From Pectobacterium aroidearum (GTDB taxonomy: Bacteria > Pseudomonadota > Gammaproteobacteria > Enterobacterales > Enterobacteriaceae): DNA of 64,000 nucleotides. Below, piece after piece: positions 1-9,477 of this stretch. Both the position numbers and the translations under genes were made by a program. The notes under the pieces were generated by a model, which saw only the letters and a list, made by a program, of their open reading frames with translations, ran no database searches and had not been told where the DNA came from. Position 1 is the first letter of the stretch. Each line of letters starts with the position of its first letter. Location: NCBI RefSeq assembly GCF_041228105.1, contig NZ_CP166097.1, positions 3,472,001-3,536,000 on the forward strand, given 5' to 3'.

Positions 1-1695
<1,695 letters not shown>

Positions 1696-1795
1696 TATGA
1701 AAAAGCAGTATTAAAAAGCAACGAAAGAGAGCGGATATCTATCTCTTTCTATCCTGGTTGTATCCCGCCGCCGCCAAAATAAGCGCCGCGGTTAT

Positions 1796-1847
1796 ATACC
1801 CTAAATAACTCGAGCTGCATACAGGTGGCTTGAGTTATGACGGGTAT
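1796..1847. repeat. Imperfect palindromic intergenic element between lacZ and lacY
   Basis: ATACCCTAAATAACTCGAG at the left end is nearly the reverse complement of CTTGAGTTATGACGGGTAT at the right end, giving a stem of about 19 positions with four mismatches around a 14-base loop. It ends 22 bases before the lacY start. The mRNA hairpin could modulate lacY expression or protect the lacZ 3' end. The sequence resembles dispersed palindromic elements of Pectobacterium and related enterobacteria, but this is the only copy I saw in the window. Confidence 0.7.
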
Positions 1848-1869
1848 AATGCATATCGGAGAAAGCGCC

Positions 1870-3132
1870 ATGTACTACCTACATAATAAGAATTTCTGGA
1901 TATTCGGCCTGTTTTTCTTTTTCTACTTCTTCATCATGGGGGCTTATTTCCCGTTCTTCCCTATTTGGCTTCACGATATCAACCAAATAAGTAAAAGCGA
2001 CACGGGAATTATCTTCGCCTGCATCTCCTTTTTTGCTTTGCTATTTCAACCTATATTTGGCCTGTTATCCGATAAGTTAGGATTGAGAAAACACCTGCTG
2101 TGGATTATTACCATTATGCTGGTGTTTTTTGCTCCATTCTTTATTTATGTTTTTGGCCCATTACTAAAATACAACATCGTTTTAGGTTCTATCGTCGGCG
2201 GAATTTACCTGGGATTCATCAACAACGGTGGCGCACCAGCCATTGAAGCCTACATCGAGAAAGTTAGCCGCCGCAGCCAGTTTGAATTTGGCCGTGCACG
2301 CCTGTTCGGCTGCCTCGGCTGGGCGCTCTGTGCGTCTATCGTCGGGATTATGTTTACCATCAATAATCAGTTTGTTTTCTGGCTTGGTTCCGCGTGTGCC
2401 GTCATCCTCGCTATCCTGCTACTGTTGGCAAAACCGGAAGTCTCTTCCAGCGCGTTCGTTGCCGATCAAGTTGGCTCTAACCAGAAACCCTTTAGCCTGA
2501 AAATGGCAGCCGAGCTGTTAAAAGAACGTAAGATCTGGTTCCTGACCCTCTATGTCGTCGGTGTGTCATGCACCTATGATGTGTTCGATCAGCAGTTTGC
2601 CAACTTCTTCACGTCGTTTTTCGAAACCCGACAGGAAGGCACAAGAGTATTTGGCTACGTCACTACGCTGGGTGAATTGCTTAATGCCACCATCATGTTT
2701 TTTGCACCGCTAATTGTGAACCGTATCGGCGGTAAAAACGCCCTGCTCATCGCCGGGACGATTATGTCCGTACGTATCATTGGCTCCGCTTTTGCCAGTT
2801 CCGTACTGGAAGTGATTGTGCTGAAAACGCTGCACATGTTTGAAGTGCCGTTCCTGATTGTCGGCTGTTTCAAATACATCACCACAGTCTTTGAAGTTCG
2901 TTTTTCCGCGACGATTTATCTGGTGTGCTTCTGTTTCTTTAAACAAATATCCATCATTTTCATGTCCATCTTTGCTGGCAATATGTATGACAGTATCGGT
3001 TTTCATGGCACTTACCTGATTTTAGGCGGCATCGCCCTCTCCTTCACGGCGGTATCCCTATTCACGCTGTCGGGAAAAGGACCGTTATATGCTTTTTCCG
3101 ACAAACAAAAAGCGCCAGTGAATACACTCTAG
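1870..3132 (+). CDS. lacY: Lactose permease, lactose:H+ symporter (MFS)
   Basis: Twelve-helix inner-membrane symporter of the oligosaccharide:H+ family that couples galactoside entry to protons. The 420-residue product is close to the 417 residues of E. coli LacY and begins [10 protein letters not shown]. That start has GGAG eight bases upstream; an in-frame upstream ATG at 1837 falls inside the palindromic element and is less likely. Residues essential in E. coli LacY are present: Glu126 ([11 protein letters not shown]), Arg144 and Cys148 (GRARLFGC), Glu269 (TLGELLN), Arg302 (SVRIIG), and His322 and Glu325 (TLHMFEVPF). True lactose specificity rather than raffinose or sucrose is inferred from this conservation and from the adjacent lacZ. 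Confidence 0.96.
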   Translation: MYYLHNKNFWIFGLFFFFYFFIMGAYFPFFPIWLHDINQISKSDTGIIFACISFFALLFQPIFGLLSDKLGLRKHLLWIITIMLVFFAPFFIYVFGPLLKYNIVLGSIVGGIYLGFINNGGAPAIEAYIEKVSRRSQFEFGRARLFGCLGWALCASIVGIMFTINNQFVFWLGSACAVILAILLLLAKPEVSSSAFVADQVGSNQKPFSLKMAAELLKERKIWFLTLYVVGVSCTYDVFDQQFANFFTSFFETRQEGTRVFGYVTTLGELLNATIMFFAPLIVNRIGGKNALLIAGTIMSVRIIGSAFASSVLEVIVLKTLHMFEVPFLIVGCFKYITTVFEVRFSATIYLVCFCFFKQISIIFMSIFAGNMYDSIGFHGTYLILGGIALSFTAVSLFTLSGKGPLYAFSDKQKAPVNTL

Positions 3133-3153
3133 CGATGGCAGGACACGATAAAA

Positions 3154-3180
3154 TGCCGGTATTTGCCAAAAATATCGGCA
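3154..3180 (+). terminator. Possible weak hairpin downstream of lacY
   Basis: TGCCGGTATTT pairs imperfectly with AAAATATCGGCA 22 bases after the lacY stop. No T tract follows, so it may be a 3'-end protecting hairpin or a poor terminator. Confidence 0.3.
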
Positions 3181-3274
3181 GATTGCACATTCTCTCACCG
3201 AACAGTGCAATTTTGTGGTTTACGCCTTTGACATGCGCGGCACACGCCGTTATCATGCGCCCCGTTCACACGAT

Positions 3275-3350
3275 TCCTCTGTAGTTCAGTCGGTAGAACG
3301 GCGGACTGTTAATCCGTATGTCACTGGTTCGAGTCCAGTCAGAGGAGCCA
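3275..3350 (+). tRNA. asnT/U/V/W family: tRNA-Asn (anticodon GTT)
   Basis: A 76-nt cloverleaf with encoded CCA: acceptor TCCTCTG pairs with CAGAGGA, the D loop contains AGTCGGTAGA, the anticodon GTT is at 3308-3310, and the T arm is CTGGTTCGAGTCCAG. It is essentially the E. coli tRNA-Asn sequence. It lies at the left border of a block that looks acquired, and tRNA-Asn genes are frequent integration targets. I did not find a second copy of its 3' end further right. Confidence 0.97.
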
Positions 3351-3358
3351 AATTTAGA

Positions 3359-3398
3359 AAATCCCGCTTAAGGCAACTTAAGTGGGATTTTTGCTTTT
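3359..3398 (+). terminator. Rho-independent terminator of the tRNA-Asn gene
   Basis: AAATCCCGCTTAAG (3359-3372) pairs with CTTAAGTGGGATTT (3377-3390), with one G-T pair, around a four-base loop. A T-rich tail TTGCTTTT follows. It starts nine bases after the tRNA 3' end. Confidence 0.85.
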
Positions 3399-3542
3399 AG
3401 CATTATATTCAATACCTTCACGTGAAAAATCTTCCCGATACATATTTCGTTTTCCTTCTGCATTGGGAGAATGTGGTGGTCAGATTTAGGGTCTTTCTGG
3501 TTCGATAATGGTGTGACCCCACCCCAGTATTAGATACCATTG

Positions 3543-3806
3543 TCAGTGAGTAATATCTGTTCTGTTACAGCCTAATTTCCCATTTCGCCACCGTGCCGCA
3601 AACTCTGACGGTGTCTGATAATTCAGTGCTGAATGTGGCCGACACTCGTTATAGTCCTGCAGCCAGGCATTAATGATTTCCCTGACGTGGGCAATATCGC
3701 TGAACCAGTGCTCATTCAGGCATTCATCGCGAAAGCGACCGTTAAAACTCTCAATCAATCCATTCTATGTTGGCTTACCCGGCTGGATTAAATGCCGTTC
3801 TACTAG
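3543..3806 (-). pseudogene. Remnant of an IS3-family transposase (OrfB, integrase core C-terminus)
   Basis: The translated minus strand carries the C-terminal end of an IS3-type DDE transposase: QPGKPT, then NGLIESFNGRFRDECLN, which contains the last catalytic Glu, then YNECRPHSALNYQTPSEFA. An in-frame amber TAG sits between PT and NG at about 3765-3767 where related proteins have a sense codon, and nothing recognisable precedes residue LVERHLIQ. The copy therefore lacks its catalytic Asp residues and is interrupted. It is dead, and marks an old insertion just downstream of tRNA-Asn. A GTGACCCCACCCC stretch at about 3511-3523 might be what is left of the terminal inverted repeat. Confidence 0.85.
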
Positions 3807-4089
3807 GGGATAGAATGAGCGTTCCGTGCTGAGTGTCTTGAATGCGTGGGAGAAAGAAACTGTATAGTTATCAGAGAAACAAATCGGAGTTGGGAGAGCG
3901 GTGACGGGCGAAACTCTATGCAATGGGATACGGAGTCTCACCTGTTACAATGTAGTTGGTATGGAAAATTATGACCGCTCCTGGCTCAGAGCGGACATTT
4001 CAGCTTTGCCCTACCCCTGGCATCTGAACTTAGCCTTGACACCAGAACCAAGTAATTAGCCCAGCGCACCCATACTGGTCAAACGCGCC
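3807..4089. other. Intergenic stretch without recognisable gene
   Basis: There is no convincing reading frame, tRNA or strong hairpin. It is probably decayed insertion-sequence or junction DNA between the transposase remnant and the oxidoreductase gene. Confidence 0.5.
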
Positions 4090-5049
4090 TCATGGCTTCA
4101 TCACGATGCGGCCAAGCGGTTTCGCTGTCTCGGCGAATTCGTGGGCCGCGGCAGCGTTGGCCAGGGGGAAGATGCGGTCAATGACAACCCTGATGCGCCC
4201 TGCTGCTACAGCCTGCAACATGTCGTCCACACTTGCCCGAACTCCGGGCCTTTCAAAAAGGGGTCCCATGAATACCCCCATGAGTGTCTGGTTAGACTGC
4301 ATTGGCGGCCACAAGTCGACAGTCAGGCTGCCACCGCCCGCATTACCGACGAAGACGAGACGTCCTTCCGGAGCGAGCGCAGAAAGCGAAGCGGGCAACG
4401 TCGTCCCTACCGGATCGATGACGAGGTCAACACCGGTGCCATGGGTGTACTGCCGAACACTGTCCACGACGTTATTCTCTGCACGATCCACGACATGATC
4501 GGCACCAAGTTCAAGCAACCGGCTTCTTCGCTGCGTTCCACTTGCCACGGCGATGACCGTCGCGCCTGCTTGTGAAGCAAGCTGAACGGCCGCGAGCCCC
4601 ACGCCACCAGCGGCAGCCTGAATAAGAACCGTTTCTCCGCGCCGGAGCATGCCTCGAGTGAAGAGGCAATGATATGCGGTTCCAAAAGAAATCGGTAACA
4701 CCGCCGCTTCTGCCGTATCCACCCCATCTGGTATAAGCCAGGTTCGTTCTGCGGGCACAGCCCAGCGTTCTGCATGTGATCCCTGCATGTTAAAAGCAGC
4801 GACTCTGTCCCCAATCGTACGGCTACGAACGTTCGATCCAACTGCAACAACAGTGCCCGCGGCCGCGTAGCCGACGACCCATGAAGGAAGAGGTGGCGGA
4901 GTTGAACGGCGGTTGATCAGATCTCCACCTTCAATCGAGATAGCCTCGACAGAAATCAGGATGTCGTCAGGCCCTGTGACCGGATCTGGGATATCGACAT
5001 ATTTCAGGACGCTGGGAGCGCCTTCCACGTCATAAACCGCTGCTTTCAT
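4090..5049 (-). CDS. Zinc-independent quinone oxidoreductase-like MDR-family protein
   Basis: This 319-residue medium-chain dehydrogenase/reductase is probably a cytoplasmic NADPH-dependent quinone or enone reductase. The GroES-like domain covers residues about 1-115. The Rossmann fold follows, with an AAAGGVGLAAVQLASQAG motif near residue 145. The GHE motif and structural Cys cluster of zinc alcohol dehydrogenases are absent, which points to the zeta-crystallin/QOR branch. The start has GAGG eight bases upstream. Its neighbours are a RidA-like gene on the same strand, 150 bases upstream, and a divergent LysR gene, suggesting a small regulated detoxification or catabolic unit. The G+C-rich composition and nearby IS remnant suggest acquisition by transfer. 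The substrate cannot be told from sequence. Confidence 0.85.
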   Translation of the reverse strand: MKAAVYDVEGAPSVLKYVDIPDPVTGPDDILISVEAISIEGGDLINRRSTPPPLPSWVVGYAAAGTVVAVGSNVRSRTIGDRVAAFNMQGSHAERWAVPAERTWLIPDGVDTAEAAVLPISFGTAYHCLFTRGMLRRGETVLIQAAAGGVGLAAVQLASQAGATVIAVASGTQRRSRLLELGADHVVDRAENNVVDSVRQYTHGTGVDLVIDPVGTTLPASLSALAPEGRLVFVGNAGGGSLTVDLWPPMQSNQTLMGVFMGPLFERPGVRASVDDMLQAVAAGRIRVVIDRIFPLANAAAAHEFAETAKPLGRIVMKP

Positions 5050-5199
5050 AAATTTTCCTCTGTCTCATCAGTAAATCCAGACCAGTCTGACAAACTCCCC
5101 CCGCTCCGGCCTATAGCATGTCAGAAATCTCTCTGTGGCCTCTACAGGCAGCGCGGGCTGCCCTGTTGAATTTTCGACTGGCGGAAAGACCTGTAATGC

Positions 5200-5589
5200 T
5201 TAGGGCAGCCTAGCAATCACCTTAATCTCAAATTTGAATCCGTAAAGCCACGTCACGCCGATCCCGGTCAACGTAGGGTAAGGCGCTTCCCCCCAATATT
5301 CTGGCAGGATACTCCAGATAGCGTCGAGGTTTGACTCGGGATCGACGACAAAGAGGGTAACGTCAACTACGTCACCGAACGTGCAGCCCGCAGCTGTGAG
5401 AACGGCATTAAGGTTATCGAATGCCAGCCTGACCTGCGCTTTTAGATCCTGTTCAGGCGAACCATCCTCGCGGCTACCAACCTGCCCCGAAACGAACAAG
5501 AACCCGTTAGATTTGATGGCTGGTGAATAGCGATTGCGCTCATAGAGCGCCTGCCGACCGAAGGGAAAAACTGCTTCGCGTGCTGTCAT
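5200..5589 (-). CDS. RidA/YjgF-family protein lacking the canonical Arg
   Basis: This 129-residue small trimeric-fold protein has SNGFLFVSGQVG, LAFDNLNAVLTAAGCTFGDVV and LFVVD, the typical YjgF/YER057c/UK114 order. Canonical RidA enamine/imine deaminases carry an Arg in the C-terminal segment (E. coli Arg105). Here the matching stretch is YPTLTGIGVTWLYGF with no Arg, so ordinary 2-aminoacrylate deaminase activity is unlikely and it belongs with the divergent Rid subfamilies. The start ATG at 5589 is preceded by AAAGG. It is probably cotranscribed with the downstream oxidoreductase (150-base gap). A short GGCAGC/GCTGCC hairpin at 5147-5162 lies in that gap. Confidence 0.87.
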   Translation of the reverse strand: MTAREAVFPFGRQALYERNRYSPAIKSNGFLFVSGQVGSREDGSPEQDLKAQVRLAFDNLNAVLTAAGCTFGDVVDVTLFVVDPESNLDAIWSILPEYWGEAPYPTLTGIGVTWLYGFKFEIKVIARLP

Positions 5590-5730
5590 GTTTGTACCTT
5601 TGCAATGGGGCGAAATCTGCCCGGTGAATATAAAGACACTTTACAGGTGCTAGATCGGGCGGATAAACAAGCGACTTTGTCCATCATTGTTTGTAAAATC
5701 CAAACAATCGGTGAAAAGAGAGGAGAAGGA

Positions 5731-6675
5731 ATGGATCGTTTCGATGCGATGCGCGCCTTTGCTCGCGTGGTGGAGGCAGGTAGCTTCACAAAAGCTGCCC
5801 AAACGCTGCATATGAGCAAAACCACGGTGACGCAACTTATTCAGCAGCTGGAAGCGCGCCTGCGCGTCAAGTTGCTCCATCGAACTACCCGCAAGCTCGG
5901 TGTGACTCCCGATGGTGCGGTCTACTATGAACGCGTCATCCGCCTGCTAGCGGACATGGAGGATGCTGAAAACAGCCTGTCCAGTGCGGCGATTACGCCC
6001 AGGGGGCGGCTACGGGTGGATGTGCCCAGTCCGCTGGCCCGCCTTGTGCTCGTGCCAGCACTACCGGCTTTCCACGCACGCTACCCTGATATCCAGTTCG
6101 ACATGGGCGTGAGTGACCGGGTGGTGGACCTGATCGGCGACAACGTGGATTGCGTCCTGCGCGGTGGCGAAATCAACGATCAGTCCCTGATCGCACGTCA
6201 TGTCGGCGATTTGCAAATCGGCGTCTACGTCGCCCCCAGTTATGTGGAACGCCTTGGCGCCCCTGCGCATCCGCGAGAGCTGGAAAACACTGACCATCGC
6301 ATCGTGGGATTCTTGTCCTCACGCACCGGCAAGATTGATTCTCTGGTACTGCACGGTGAGAGTGAACATATTGAAATCAAGAGCAGCTATGTGCTTGCCG
6401 TGGATGATGGCAATGCTTACCTCGAAGCTGGGCTAGCTGGGTTAGGCGTAATTGCGCTGCCAGTCTATATGGCGGCAGCACATCAAGCTTGTGGCGCCTT
6501 GATTCCGCTATTTGAACAGTGGCGTATTAATCCAATGCCCCTGCACCTGGCATTTCCGCCGAACCGCCATGTCAACGCCAAGCTGCGAGTTTTTATTGAT
6601 TGGATCGTTGAATTGATGCAGCAGCATGAGACAACGCTGCCTCCTGAAAACAATACAGCTGCGTTGTCTCCGTAA
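5731..6675 (+). CDS. LysR-family transcriptional regulator
   Basis: This 314-residue regulator has an N-terminal winged HTH (residues about 1-60, with FTKAAQTLHMSKTTVTQLIQ as the helix-turn-helix) and a periplasmic-binding-like effector domain from about residue 90 (RGRLRVDVPSPLARLVLVPA onward). The ATG at 5731 is chosen because AGGAGAAGG precedes it and because MDRFDAMRAFARVVEAGSF is the standard family beginning; the open frame extends upstream without a better start. It is divergent from the RidA-like gene across 141 bases, the classical LysR arrangement, so it probably controls the RidA/oxidoreductase pair. The effector is unknown. Confidence 0.92.
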   Translation: MDRFDAMRAFARVVEAGSFTKAAQTLHMSKTTVTQLIQQLEARLRVKLLHRTTRKLGVTPDGAVYYERVIRLLADMEDAENSLSSAAITPRGRLRVDVPSPLARLVLVPALPAFHARYPDIQFDMGVSDRVVDLIGDNVDCVLRGGEINDQSLIARHVGDLQIGVYVAPSYVERLGAPAHPRELENTDHRIVGFLSSRTGKIDSLVLHGESEHIEIKSSYVLAVDDGNAYLEAGLAGLGVIALPVYMAAAHQACGALIPLFEQWRINPMPLHLAFPPNRHVNAKLRVFIDWIVELMQQHETTLPPENNTAALSP

Positions 6676-6677
6676 TA

Positions 6678-7310
6678 TTAATGGCCGTATTTAAAGTTAA
6701 AGCCTAATGCATCACCCGTGGTGTCATATTCGCGGAAGTTGTAGATCAAAGGCTTCCATTTTGACGAATCGACAACATCATTCGCTCCTAATAGCTCGCT
6801 ATCCACCCAGACATTGACAATATCCAGCTCAACGAGAATAAAACGGCCTTTGTCCGTCGTGCTGACGGTTTTACATTCCGCCTGAATAGGACATTCAATC
6901 ACCCGAGGCGGCGTAATATCGCGAGAAGACTCAGTGTGAAGGCCGACTTTGGAGAATTTATCGTGGCATACCTGAACGCCCCATTTAATCTGCCCCTCAG
7001 ATAGCGTATCGCTCCCGGTCAACTTACCGAGTTCTTCAACTTTCTCCCAAAGTTTATAATCAGGAATATTAATCACAACATCAGACCCGGATAATAAATT
7101 ACTACAGGTCTTACTTCCTTTGGTGACACCGATAATAATTTTATCGCCGAGAGAAATTGACGACGATACAGAAGCAACATTGATATTTCCGTTGCTATTA
7201 TCCGTTGTCGTAACAAGGAAAACCGGAAAACCATAATAAAATGAACTGAGTTTTACGTTCTTTTTCATTTGAGTTAAAACCTCATCATCGAGTGGCGTTA
7301 TATTTTTCAT
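6678..7310 (-). CDS. Flavin reductase-like FMN-binding protein
   Basis: This 210-residue protein of the flavin reductase-like (DIM6/NTAB, split-barrel FMN-binding) family has FYYGFPVFLVTT, NINVASVSSSISLGDKIIIGV and the later segment RVIECPIQAEC, which match the usual core order. Such proteins bind FMN and serve as flavin reductases or as flavoproteins of unknown substrate. It converges with the LysR gene (stop codons two bases apart) and is divergent from the yeaR-like gene. Codon use is more A+T-rich than in the preceding block, so it may belong to the ancestral chromosome rather than to the acquired unit. Confidence 0.85.
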   Translation of the reverse strand: MKNITPLDDEVLTQMKKNVKLSSFYYGFPVFLVTTTDNSNGNINVASVSSSISLGDKIIIGVTKGSKTCSNLLSGSDVVINIPDYKLWEKVEELGKLTGSDTLSEGQIKWGVQVCHDKFSKVGLHTESSRDITPPRVIECPIQAECKTVSTTDKGRFILVELDIVNVWVDSELLGANDVVDSSKWKPLIYNFREYDTTGDALGFNFKYGH

Positions 7311-7648
7311 TTTTACTCTTTTGATTTATTTTTAACAATAACCCTAATTGAGTACCAGCTAGGGTGTTTTTTACATTTAATATCCCTAATAAGGGGAACA
7401 TCAAAAAAATAACTTAATGTAACTATTCCTTGATGTTAGTTTTTATCTCCTATAATCAGGTGAGGTAAATAATCAAAGGGAGAAACGTTTCTCCCTGATA
7501 ATACGGCCTTTCCGCAAACTGCTTCGGCAGTGTAAAAAATTAATGAGCAGAAAGTAATTCACAAACATTAAAAGAGGTATATGATATGCACTATATGATT
7601 TTTCCTTCCCGCCACGTCATATGGCTGGGTAAAACATGAGGTTTAAAC
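7311..7648. other. Divergent regulatory region between flavin reductase and yeaR-like gene
   Basis: 338 bases with no gene. It is A+T-rich near the flavin reductase start and contains a perfect 18-base palindrome (listed separately). In E. coli yeaR-yoaG is induced by nitrate through NarL and repressed by NsrR. I could not assign a confident NarL or NsrR site by eye. Confidence 0.5.
7478..7495. promoter_or_regulatory. Perfect palindrome GGGAGAAACGTTTCTCCC, possible operator
   Basis: Eighteen bases of perfect dyad symmetry lie 154 bases upstream of the yeaR-like start. The GAAACGTTTC core resembles operators of LacI-family repressors. No T tract follows, so a terminator is less likely; an mRNA hairpin remains possible. 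Confidence 0.5.
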
Positions 7649-7981
7649 ATGGAACGAATCGTTATACCCGCGAATTATGTTCATACTCGTACCACGCCTT
7701 TTTGGACAAAGGAAACGGCACCGGCGTCTATCTGGCAGCGTCATTTGGATGCAGGGACACGACAAGGCGTTTACCCACGCTTGTGCGTGATGCAAGGGAC
7801 AATTCGTTATTATGGTTACGCCGATGAGACCAGTCCTGACCCCGTCGAAACGCTGACTATTGAAGCCGGACAATTTGGCGTATTTCCGCCAGAAAAATGG
7901 CACAGAATCGAAGCGTTATCTGATGATACGCTATTCAACGTCGATTTTTATGTCGATCCAAAAATTCTGATAGAAGGTTGA
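7649..7981 (+). CDS. yeaR: YeaR-like cupin-fold protein (DUF1971)
   Basis: This 110-residue protein is collinear with E. coli YeaR: NYVHTRTTPFW, then IWQRHLDAGTRQGVYPRL, then IEAGQFGVFPPEKWHRIEAL. The family shares a fold with the N-terminal domain of some TehB tellurite-resistance proteins; the biochemical activity is unestablished. In E. coli yeaR-yoaG is transcribed in response to nitrate and nitric oxide. Here the yoaG-like gene follows after ten bases, preserving the operon. The start at 7649 follows a modest GAGG-containing leader; other frames across this stretch are shadows. Confidence 0.88.
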   Translation: MERIVIPANYVHTRTTPFWTKETAPASIWQRHLDAGTRQGVYPRLCVMQGTIRYYGYADETSPDPVETLTIEAGQFGVFPPEKWHRIEALSDDTLFNVDFYVDPKILIEG

Positions 7982-7991
7982 GGTAAACATA

Positions 7992-8330
7992 ATGACAAGT
8001 GAAAATAAAGGATATTCATTAACACTATTGAACCGTGACAATAAGGAAAAGGCAGAGAAAGTTTATCTCAAACCGATGGCTTTTTATGTGCCTGATTTCG
8101 CCGCAGGCGCAGTTATGGAATTATTCAACGAACTGTCGTCAACCAGCGAAAATAAAAAAGGTTTTCTGCTGACGGTTACGAACAACAATAACGGCGTGTC
8201 CGTTGATAAAGATCTCCCTACGGTCGAAGAATTAAAAGATAAGACAATTTCGGCTGAAGCGGTAAAAGAACTGGTTAATATCGTACGTGGTTACGATGCA
8301 GATGAAGAGACTAACGTTTGCGGCTGGTAA
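7992..8330 (+). CDS. YoaG-like protein with internal duplication (DUF1869)
   Basis: The C-terminal half (residues about 57-112: LTVTNNNNGVSVD, then ELVNIVRGYDADEETNVCGW) matches the whole of E. coli YoaG, which is only 60 residues long. The N-terminal half (residues about 7-50: YSLTLLNRDN, VYLKPMAFYVPDFAAGAVMELFNELSS) follows the same pattern, including a segment close to the YoaG MTLLVPEVAAEVIKDLVN region. The gene therefore looks like a tandem two-domain version. E. coli YoaG is a small protein of unknown function and has been reported as a dimer, so a fused dimer is plausible. It sits ten bases after the yeaR-like gene and is probably cotranscribed. Confidence 0.8.
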   Translation: MTSENKGYSLTLLNRDNKEKAEKVYLKPMAFYVPDFAAGAVMELFNELSSTSENKKGFLLTVTNNNNGVSVDKDLPTVEELKDKTISAEAVKELVNIVRGYDADEETNVCGW

Positions 8331-8917
8331 AACAATAGATCTCCACACTATTCAAGCTGCTGATTATTTCACAGTTCGAATAATTTAAGCGTTACCTTTA
8401 GTACCCGTATTCATTAAAAAACAGGCGCTGAATGTCTTTTGACTTAACAAGCGCCCCTGCCCCCTACTCTCCAATTACTAAAAACAGTCATTCACGCCGC
8501 AGCGCAGGCTTATCGACTGCAACCATCAACATGATTACTCTTTTTATCTGTGTCGCTCACTACCCTGAAAAGTACAGTCACGTTAGTATTAACTGATTAT
8601 CTCATTCAGTAAGCGAAACTGGTGGCCAGACGCATACCCCCCATCCCGCAAATAGAGATATTCACGATAATAATTACCACGATAATAGTTATTGTGAGCA
8701 AAATAAGCGAAGAAAGAAAATATAATTCAAAAACCTATAAGGTGTTATTAACATAACCATAAATACTTAAACATTTTTTATATAATGCCGATTTATTATC
8801 AAATCACGCGGTCTGCCTGCGTTTATGGCTACAGCACACAGCGTTGTATTCCGCGTAGTCGGTTAGAAAGAATAAAAAGACTGTGGTCGCAGATGAAAAT
8901 ACATGGAGTTTTTTCAA
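8331..8917. other. Long A+T-rich intergenic region
   Basis: 587 bases without a convincing gene. A short frame at 8785-8985 has no family resemblance or good ribosome binding site and overlaps the next gene out of frame. An imperfect hairpin with AGGCGCT and AGCGCCCCT arms lies at about 8422-8459. The A+T-rich second half (8650-8790) is the likely promoter region for the secreted protein that follows. Confidence 0.45.
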
Positions 8918-9370
8918 ATGAAATCAAGCAATATCCTGTTGTCCTCACTGTTAATGACAGCCCTTTTTGCATCAGCAGCTGCTAATGCGGGCCCGAAATT
9001 CAATGTCACCTTTAAGAATCTTGGCGCATCCTCCGCCCCTGCCGCTGTTTTTTCTCCGACGACAACAGCGGAAATTTTCTCACAGGCGAATGCTTCACCG
9101 AAGCCAAAAGAAAGCGTTAAGTCTGGGGATTCAGATCAATATACGATCTCCAATCCAATCAGTGACGTTGGTTCAATGCATGTTCGTTACAAAGTTGGGG
9201 CCAAAGTTTGCCAGTTTGATATGACGTATACTGTGAAGTATGTGTTGGGAAATAAAATCCCCCAATGGACTAAAAGCACCACGCCTAGCAACGGCGCACG
9301 CTGCAACCTAAGAGTGACGTATGCCAACGTCAATACTCACGACTCAGATGTAGAAATTACCATGCGATAA
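8918..9370 (+). CDS. Small secreted protein of unknown function
   Basis: This 150-residue product has a clear Sec signal peptide (MKSSNILLSSLLMTALFASAAANA, written here only to show the N-terminal K, the hydrophobic core and the ANA cleavage site near residue 24). The mature part is about 126 residues, beta-rich, with Ser/Thr/Pro-rich stretches and two Cys (VCQFD and ARCNL) that could form a disulfide. GGAG eight bases upstream of the ATG at 8918 supports this start over an ATG five codons earlier. I do not recognise the family. The overall look (GPKFNVTFKNLG at the mature N-terminus, charge-balanced beta strands) would fit a periplasmic or secreted lectin-like or aegerolysin-like fold, but that is speculation. 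Confidence 0.75.
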   Translation: MKSSNILLSSLLMTALFASAAANAGPKFNVTFKNLGASSAPAAVFSPTTTAEIFSQANASPKPKESVKSGDSDQYTISNPISDVGSMHVRYKVGAKVCQFDMTYTVKYVLGNKIPQWTKSTTPSNGARCNLRVTYANVNTHDSDVEITMR

Positions 9371-9419
9371 CACCCGTACTAAAAATAGCTGAGCAACCAC
9401 TCAAGCATTTTTTATGAAT

Positions 9420-9452
9420 AGGGATAAGTAGCATGAGTCGTTACTTATCCCT
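9420..9452. repeat. Perfect inverted repeat between two unknown genes
   Basis: AGGGATAAGTA and TACTTATCCCT form an 11-bp perfect stem around an 11-base loop, 49 bases after the secreted-protein stop and 25 bases before the next start. There is no T tract on the right side; on the opposite strand TTCATAAAAAATG lies beyond it. It could be an operator, an attenuator or an mRNA-stabilising hairpin. Confidence 0.6.
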
Positions 9453-9477
9453 GAATCACAACGAGTGAGAAGAACGA

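Noticed and set aside
3500..4090. Complete insertion sequence next to tRNA-Asn
   Set aside because: Only the transposase C-terminus is present, with an amber codon. No OrfA and no pair of terminal inverted repeats could be identified.
5147..5162. GGCAGC/GCTGCC hairpin as a terminator between the RidA-like and oxidoreductase genes
   Set aside because: Short stem with no T tract on either strand.
8785..8985. Short frame overlapping the secreted-protein gene
   Set aside because: Out of frame with the supported gene, no family resemblance, no good ribosome binding site.
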